Source: an uncultured Saprospiraceae bacterium
Lineage (GTDB): Bacteria > Bacteroidota > Bacteroidia > Chitinophagales > Saprospiraceae
DNA length: 10,492 bases
Direction: 5' to 3'
NCBI GenBank assembly: GCA_937930625.1
Contig: CALHBW010000413.1
Coordinates: 1-10,492 of the forward strand
Shown here piece after piece: positions 6,585 to 10,492 of this stretch (position 1 is the stretch's first letter; every line of letters starts with the position of its first letter). Under the pieces are notes generated by a model. The model was not told the origin of the DNA, ran no database searches, and saw nothing but the letters and a program-made list of their open reading frames with translations. A program made the translations under genes and the position numbers.

Positions 6585-8207
6585 CTACTTATTTTCTGTT
6601 GCAATAACATTTTTGATAACTATCCTTTCGGGGCTAGTCCAACGTTTGATATAAAAAACAAAATCTTTTATAGTATGCTTTTTATTATCTGTTCGTTGTG
6701 TACGCGGTGCATTTCCTTTTTTATCTGAGGCAAGCCACTGATTCTTCTCATAAGTTGTACGTAATTTATCCTTTTTTGGCTTATCCTGCGGTACATCTAT
6801 TATCAAATTATGACTAAACCGCCCCTTCACATTATAAGGTCTAACCAGATATTGTGCTGTTTTTTTAATCGTATTATTTTCAATCACCATATCCGGCGCG
6901 CTGCATACCATCGCAGCAGCCGTACCTTTCTCATTGGGTTTAATGTCATAAATCAGGTTATTACGAATAACGACGTTGTCCACCTGTTCATTTTTGTATT
7001 TATGATGCCCTGCGGCTACACTAATCCCCCTTGATACATCAAAGATAACATTATTTTCAATCAAAATATTTTTGGACGTGCGATGAATCGCAATTCCTGA
7101 CCCATGACCACCACCGCCGCAGGTATTATCAGTTATTCTAAAACCCCAGATACGGTTATTTATGATGCGTATTTTATCTTCAGGGTACGTAGAAATTGTC
7201 CCTACTTTTACATCTACACCATCCTCCGCACAAGCATATTCTATACCATTTTTTTGACGATGTAATTTACGAGTAATATACAAATCATTATTATCAATAA
7301 TCGTCCCCGGTACTTCGCCCGTTATCGGAGAATTTTTGCCGACATTTACCTTATATAACAAATGAACACCATCTGTTACATTGTAAATTTCATTATCTAT
7401 AATGTGATTGTTTCGTGCTTTTTTTCCCTTTGAAGCATATACTGATACGCCGATATTATCACCTCTGAATCCTTCTATTTTATCCCGAATCACACAACGC
7501 TGAACGGTATTATGATGACTATTAAAAATTTGCAGACCATTTAATTTAATTACCTGCTCAATCAAACAAAAATCTAGCGTATTATAATTTGACTCTTGAA
7601 GAAAAGCATTGTACAAACCACCACGTTTTCCTTCTTTTTCTGTTGCCTGTCCCCTAAATGTCAAACCGTGTAATACCCAATGACTCACCTCATGAAAATA
7701 AAATCGTTCCAATAGTGCTTCCTTTCCCTGCACCTTCCTTTTTACAGGGTGCGGTGCATCATAAGGTCGGGCAGACTGAGGATCGTAATATCGGAAAATA
7801 TAAGGTTGCTTACTAGTTCCGGAGAATGGAGGTTCCAAACTTCCCCATTTTCTGTAATCTCCGGGCGTAATTAACAAATAACGAATATTTTTATTTTTAA
7901 ATAATAAACCACGCCATGATTTATATGGTAAATCGGGTGTCACCACCAAAACATCCTTACGCTTATGTGGTGCTTGATTCGCCGGAAAATCAAGCATCGA
8001 CATATCCCGTCGGTACTTGCTATCTGCAAATTGACTACTCGTACTTTTCAATGCTGCTTTTGGCGCACTGAAACCTATCTTTTCTACTGTTTTCACCTGT
8101 GAAGTTGTTTTACAAGCACAAAAAGATATAATTATTAAGACGAAAAACCATCCGATTTTTGATTTTTGATTTAGGGATTTTTGATTTTTAATGTTCGATT
8201 TTTGCAT
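6585..8207 (-). CDS. Secreted, probably lipid-anchored right-handed parallel beta-helix protein
   Basis: This 540-residue protein starts with a basic N-region, a hydrophobic core GWFFVLIIISF (19-29) and CAC (30-32), where C32 after Ala could be the lipidated cysteine. This predicts an outer-membrane or periplasmic lipoprotein. From about 165 to 470 it shows the turn repeats of a parallel beta-helix: IIDNEIYNVTDGVHLL (269-284), IIDNNDLYI, IRIINNRIWGFRITDN, ILIENNVIFDVSRGISV (381-397), VVIRNNLIYDI (412-422), VIENNTIKKT. Such folds serve polysaccharide lyases, hydrolases, C5-epimerases and NosD/CASH-type proteins. An acidic loop EDGVDVK (328-334) and the Gly/His patch CGGGGHGSGIAIHR (363-376) might be active-site elements, but I cannot name catalytic residues. 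The place between an oxidoreductase and a polymerase suggests it acts on the polymer made here. The C-terminus (480-540) is basic and not helix-like. Codons 7 to 16 lie inside an intergenic-type repeat. Confidence 0.85.
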   Translation of the reverse strand: MQKSNIKNQKSLNQKSKIGWFFVLIIISFCACKTTSQVKTVEKIGFSAPKAALKSTSSQFADSKYRRDMSMLDFPANQAPHKRKDVLVVTPDLPYKSWRGLLFKNKNIRYLLITPGDYRKWGSLEPPFSGTSKQPYIFRYYDPQSARPYDAPHPVKRKVQGKEALLERFYFHEVSHWVLHGLTFRGQATEKEGKRGGLYNAFLQESNYNTLDFCLIEQVIKLNGLQIFNSHHNTVQRCVIRDKIEGFRGDNIGVSVYASKGKKARNNHIIDNEIYNVTDGVHLLYKVNVGKNSPITGEVPGTIIDNNDLYITRKLHRQKNGIEYACAEDGVDVKVGTISTYPEDKIRIINNRIWGFRITDNTCGGGGHGSGIAIHRTSKNILIENNVIFDVSRGISVAAGHHKYKNEQVDNVVIRNNLIYDIKPNEKGTAAAMVCSAPDMVIENNTIKKTAQYLVRPYNVKGRFSHNLIIDVPQDKPKKDKLRTTYEKNQWLASDKKGNAPRTQRTDNKKHTIKDFVFYIKRWTSPERIVIKNVIATENK

Positions 8208-8471
8208 TGTAATTTTGAATTCAAAGTGTAATAAACGCCATTGAAAGATATAATTTTTTATGAAATAATAAAAAAACTACATTGGTTAATTCTACTTTGG
8301 TACTCTAAATACTTTCGTACTTTTTGAATCTTCCAAGTGGGTTTCAACCCCTTGTTTTTCACCCGAACAACGGGCTAAAGCCACGTTGGAAACTTAAAGT
8401 GCCAAAGTAGAATTAAGAAATTTCGCAAAGCAAGATTCAATCAAAAATCGAAAATCCCTAAATCAAAAATC
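8161..8471. repeat. 29-bp inverted repeat (28 of 29 bases matching) spanning spacer and beta-helix gene start
   Basis: The left arm (8161-8189) and right arm (8443-8471) are built on gatttttgatttaggga followed by tttt(t/c)gattttt and are reverse complements with one mismatch. The right arm begins directly after the oxidoreductase stop codon. The left arm covers codons 7-16 of the beta-helix gene. Partial extra copies of the same word lie beside both arms. A read-through transcript could form a 29-bp A/U-rich stem closing a 253-nt loop that contains the beta-helix start codon. The monotonous wording suggests an expanding dispersed repeat of the genome. Confidence 0.7.
8286..8416. repeat. 131-bp structured element with 18-bp terminal inverted repeats and inner hairpins
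   Basis: The ends ttaattctactttggtac (8286-8303) and gtgccaaagtagaattaa (8399-8416) are reverse complements except for one position, which is a G-T pair. Inside lie gggtt/aaccc (8339-8350), cccg/cggg (8362-8365 with 8371-8374) and ggct/agcc (8373-8382). The ttccaa-gtgg region on the left and ccac-gttggaa on the right also oppose each other, so the two halves are imperfect inverted copies. The words gggtttcaaccc and gggctaaagcc resemble palindromic dispersed repeats I associate with Bacteroidota genomes. Both ends carry ttaa, which would fit a target duplication of a small non-autonomous element. No open frame of note is inside. Confidence 0.6.
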
Positions 8472-8472
8472 A

Positions 8473-10492
8473 TTAAATTTTCACCCAAGCTCCCGTTTTC
8501 AATGATTCTACGGCAGCGATGCTCGCTTCTGTCGTATTCACGATTTCTTCAAAAGGAATTGTTGGTGCGCCACCTGTTTTGACACTTTCCATGAAGCGTT
8601 TGAACTGCTCGTGATGCCCCTTATCTTGCGATTTTTTCATGCCGCTACTCTTGAAACCGTAGTACTTCGATTGACGAAAATTATCAATCACCATCGTTCG
8701 GTTTTGCGAATAGACCTCTACGCGCTCCTTCGAGTAGGCTTTACTTCCATTAGAAAAGTAATTGATAACGCCCTGTGAACCATTGCGATAGCGTAATAAA
8801 ATCGACGCATTATCTGTGTTTTCCTCAAAATCCGTTCCGAAGGCATTGCACACCACACTTTCGACGAGACTGCCCGTAAGAAAAGTTATCAAATCAATCA
8901 AATGGCAGGCTTCGCCGATGATTCTACCGCCGCCTGTTTCCATGTCTTGCACCCAATGTTCGGGCGGAATAGCCCCTGCATTCATCGTGGCAATCACATT
9001 AATCGGCGTACTGCCTTCGCCGAGTTGTTTTTTAGCATCTTGGATAAATGGCGAAAAACGACGATTGAAACCGACGGTCAACATTCTGTTATTCGCCTTG
9101 TATGCTGCCATGACTTGCGACAATTCGGAGCGTGTAATTGCCAGCGGCTTTTCTACAAAAACATGCTTACCTGCTTCGAGTGCTTCTACGACTTGCGTGG
9201 CGTGTTGGTTGTGCCGTGTCGTAATCAGTATGGCATCTACCTCATTATCTGCCAAAATGTCTTTATAATTTGTAGTCGAATTGGCGATGCCATATTTCTT
9301 GGCAGTCGTTGTGCCGGAAAGCCCTCGCGCGCTAGCGATGTATTTGGTATCGGCACTGAGTTTTTTTAGAATGGGCAAAATCATGGCTTTCGTAAAATTC
9401 CCTGCGCCAATGACGCCCAATACGCCTTTTTTTCCTTGAAAACTTTTATTGCTTACGACTACATTGGTTTGCTCCAAAGTCGCTGTAGCCGGATATTTCA
9501 AAACGTAGGCGATACCTTTTGCCGTATCAATATTATTATACACTTTTCCGTAATCTTCCAATGGAATTTCCTCGCTAATCAGGTCTTGTACATTGAGCCG
9601 TTTTTTTGCAACAGCATTTAGGATGGCTTCAAAATTGCGCTTTTCCGTCCAACGCACATAAGGAAGCGGATAATCATTGCCCTTCGTTTCGTAATCCTCA
9701 TCGTAGCGTCCCGGTCCATACGAACAAGATACCTGAAATGATAGTTCTTTTTCAAAGAAATCAGAACGCTGAATGTCCAAACCAATCACGCCAACTAACA
9801 CAATTCGCCCTCGCTTGCGACTCATTTGTGCGGCTTGCGAAATGACGTCATTGCTCTTAGTAGATGCTGTAATCAACACGCCGTCTGCGCCCACGACGCC
9901 GGTCAAATCCATTACCGTAGCCACCGGGTCTGTACTCTCCGAAACCTTAATGGCATGAATGCCCCACTGCTTCGCTAAGTCCACTTTTGTCGCATCAAAA
10001 TCTAAGCCGATAACCTCACAACCGTTTGCCATCAGCAGTTGAGCAGCTATCAAGCCAATCAAGCCCAAGCCTGTCACGACGACAGTTTCGCCAAAGGTCG
10101 GATTTATCAGGCGTACGCCTTGAAGCGCAATCGCTCCGATAACCGTAAAACTTGCTTCCTCATAACTCACGCCTTCGGGTATTTTTGCTGCCAAATTCTT
10201 CGGAACACATACTACCTCAGCGTGATGCCCGTTAGAAATCACGCGATCGCCGACCTTAAATTCTGCTACGCCTTTCCCGACTGCTATCACTTCTCCCGCA
10301 TTACAATAACCCAATGGCAGCGGGTCATTGAGTTTTCGCATCACCGTTTCTACTGTCGGGCGCAAACCGTCTGATTTTACTTTTTGAAACACTTGCTTGA
10401 CCTTATCAGGCTGCTGTCGGGCTTTGTTGAGGTAATTGGCTTTGCCAAAATTGACCAACATACGCTCCGTACCCAAGGACACCAATGAGCAG
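8473..10492 (-). CDS. Bi-domain oxidoreductase: zinc-type MDR domain fused to Gfo/Idh/MocA domain (5' end cut off by window)
   Basis: The 672 visible residues hold two NAD(P) enzymes in one chain. The first part (to about 330) is a medium-chain dehydrogenase: PLGYCNAGEVIAVGKGV and KVGDRV of the GroES-like domain, then VVVTGLGLIGLIAAQLL as the Rossmann loop. The four-cysteine structural zinc loop of classic alcohol dehydrogenases is absent. After a linker, GVIGAGNFTKAMILP (about 360-374) opens the Gfo/Idh/MocA domain, with the diagnostic VEKP near 446-449, GFNRRF, and GGGRIIGEACHLIDL carrying the usual His. Such fusions occur in Bacteroidota and other surface-polysaccharide loci, often near heparinase-like genes. 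The likely role is oxidation or reduction of a (nucleotide) sugar, but the substrate is not known. The frame is open to the right edge and reads CSLVSLGTERM there. A TTG at 10483-10485 is an internal Leu in this conserved stretch, so the real start lies outside, by comparison with relatives roughly 35 residues upstream. Confidence 0.92.
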   Translation of the reverse strand, partial: CSLVSLGTERMLVNFGKANYLNKARQQPDKVKQVFQKVKSDGLRPTVETVMRKLNDPLPLGYCNAGEVIAVGKGVAEFKVGDRVISNGHHAEVVCVPKNLAAKIPEGVSYEEASFTVIGAIALQGVRLINPTFGETVVVTGLGLIGLIAAQLLMANGCEVIGLDFDATKVDLAKQWGIHAIKVSESTDPVATVMDLTGVVGADGVLITASTKSNDVISQAAQMSRKRGRIVLVGVIGLDIQRSDFFEKELSFQVSCSYGPGRYDEDYETKGNDYPLPYVRWTEKRNFEAILNAVAKKRLNVQDLISEEIPLEDYGKVYNNIDTAKGIAYVLKYPATATLEQTNVVVSNKSFQGKKGVLGVIGAGNFTKAMILPILKKLSADTKYIASARGLSGTTTAKKYGIANSTTNYKDILADNEVDAILITTRHNQHATQVVEALEAGKHVFVEKPLAITRSELSQVMAAYKANNRMLTVGFNRRFSPFIQDAKKQLGEGSTPINVIATMNAGAIPPEHWVQDMETGGGRIIGEACHLIDLITFLTGSLVESVVCNAFGTDFEENTDNASILLRYRNGSQGVINYFSNGSKAYSKERVEVYSQNRTMVIDNFRQSKYYGFKSSGMKKSQDKGHHEQFKRFMESVKTGGAPTIPFEEIVNTTEASIAAVESLKTGAWVKI

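Noticed and set aside
8208..8240. Bacteroidota-type promoter (tacactttg resembling TAnnTTTG) before the beta-helix gene
   Set aside because: The spacing inside the box is one base too long, and no matching upstream TTTG box at the usual distance could be found, so it was not listed as a feature.
8286..8471. CRISPR array
   Set aside because: The repeats are inverted and of different kinds; no regular direct repeats with unique spacers exist.
8473..9500. Classic zinc alcohol dehydrogenase in the MDR domain
   Set aside because: The four-cysteine structural zinc loop is not seen, so only the MDR fold, not metal-dependent alcohol oxidation, is supported.
8816..10374. Several plus-strand open frames (for example 8816-9268, 8902-9369, 10039-10374)
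   Set aside because: All lie opposite the oxidoreductase gene, overlap each other and have no domain pattern.
10483..10485. TTG as the true start of the oxidoreductase
   Set aside because: The frame is open to the window edge (CS before it), and the conserved SLVSLGTERM stretch lies well inside the first domain in relatives, so this is an internal Leu codon.

Overview
The window reads as part of a cell-surface polysaccharide locus from a member of the Bacteroidota (Bacteroidetes). That assignment is an inference. It rests on AT-rich DNA, starts without clear Shine-Dalgarno boxes, a lipoprotein-type signal, repeat-laden spacers, and protein families (bi-domain MDR/Gfo-Idh-MocA oxidoreductase, AlgI-like MBOAT with an SGNH partner, Wzy-type polymerase) often found together in that phylum. 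All convincing genes lie on the minus strand, so transcription runs from high to low coordinates.

Layout in transcription order: (1) a fused oxidoreductase, an MDR domain followed by a Gfo/Idh/MocA domain, cut by the right edge; (2) a 265-bp spacer with nested inverted repeats, the outer pair reaching into the next gene; (3) a secreted, probably lipid-anchored, right-handed beta-helix protein; (4) a 135-bp spacer; (5) a tight four-gene block with 3 to 15 bp between genes: O-antigen polymerase/ligase-like membrane protein, MBOAT O-acyltransferase, membrane-anchored SGNH-hydrolase-like protein, and NAD-dependent sugar epimerase; (6) a 313-bp AT-rich, repeat-bearing spacer; (7) a small unknown membrane protein with an acidic tail; (8) a spacer with a perfect 13-bp inverted repeat; (9) a family 2 glycosyltransferase cut by the left edge.

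A coherent reading is that the epimerase and the oxidoreductase shape nucleotide-sugar precursors, a polymerase joins or ligates repeat units, and the MBOAT/SGNH pair decorates the glycan with acyl (probably acetyl) groups on the outer face of the inner membrane, as in alginate-type acetylation. The beta-helix lipoprotein could bind, cleave or epimerise the polymer. The unknown membrane protein and the left-edge glycosyltransferase may be neighbours rather than members of the pathway.

Hand-counted 60-bp samples suggest base composition is uneven. The acyltransferase-partner gene is very AT-rich, while the epimerase and oxidoreductase are clearly richer in GC, as expected where polymer-specific genes are exchanged between strains. 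No RNA gene, CRISPR array, transposase or convincing rho-independent terminator was seen. The most unusual sequence is the nested repeat structure between the oxidoreductase and the beta-helix gene.
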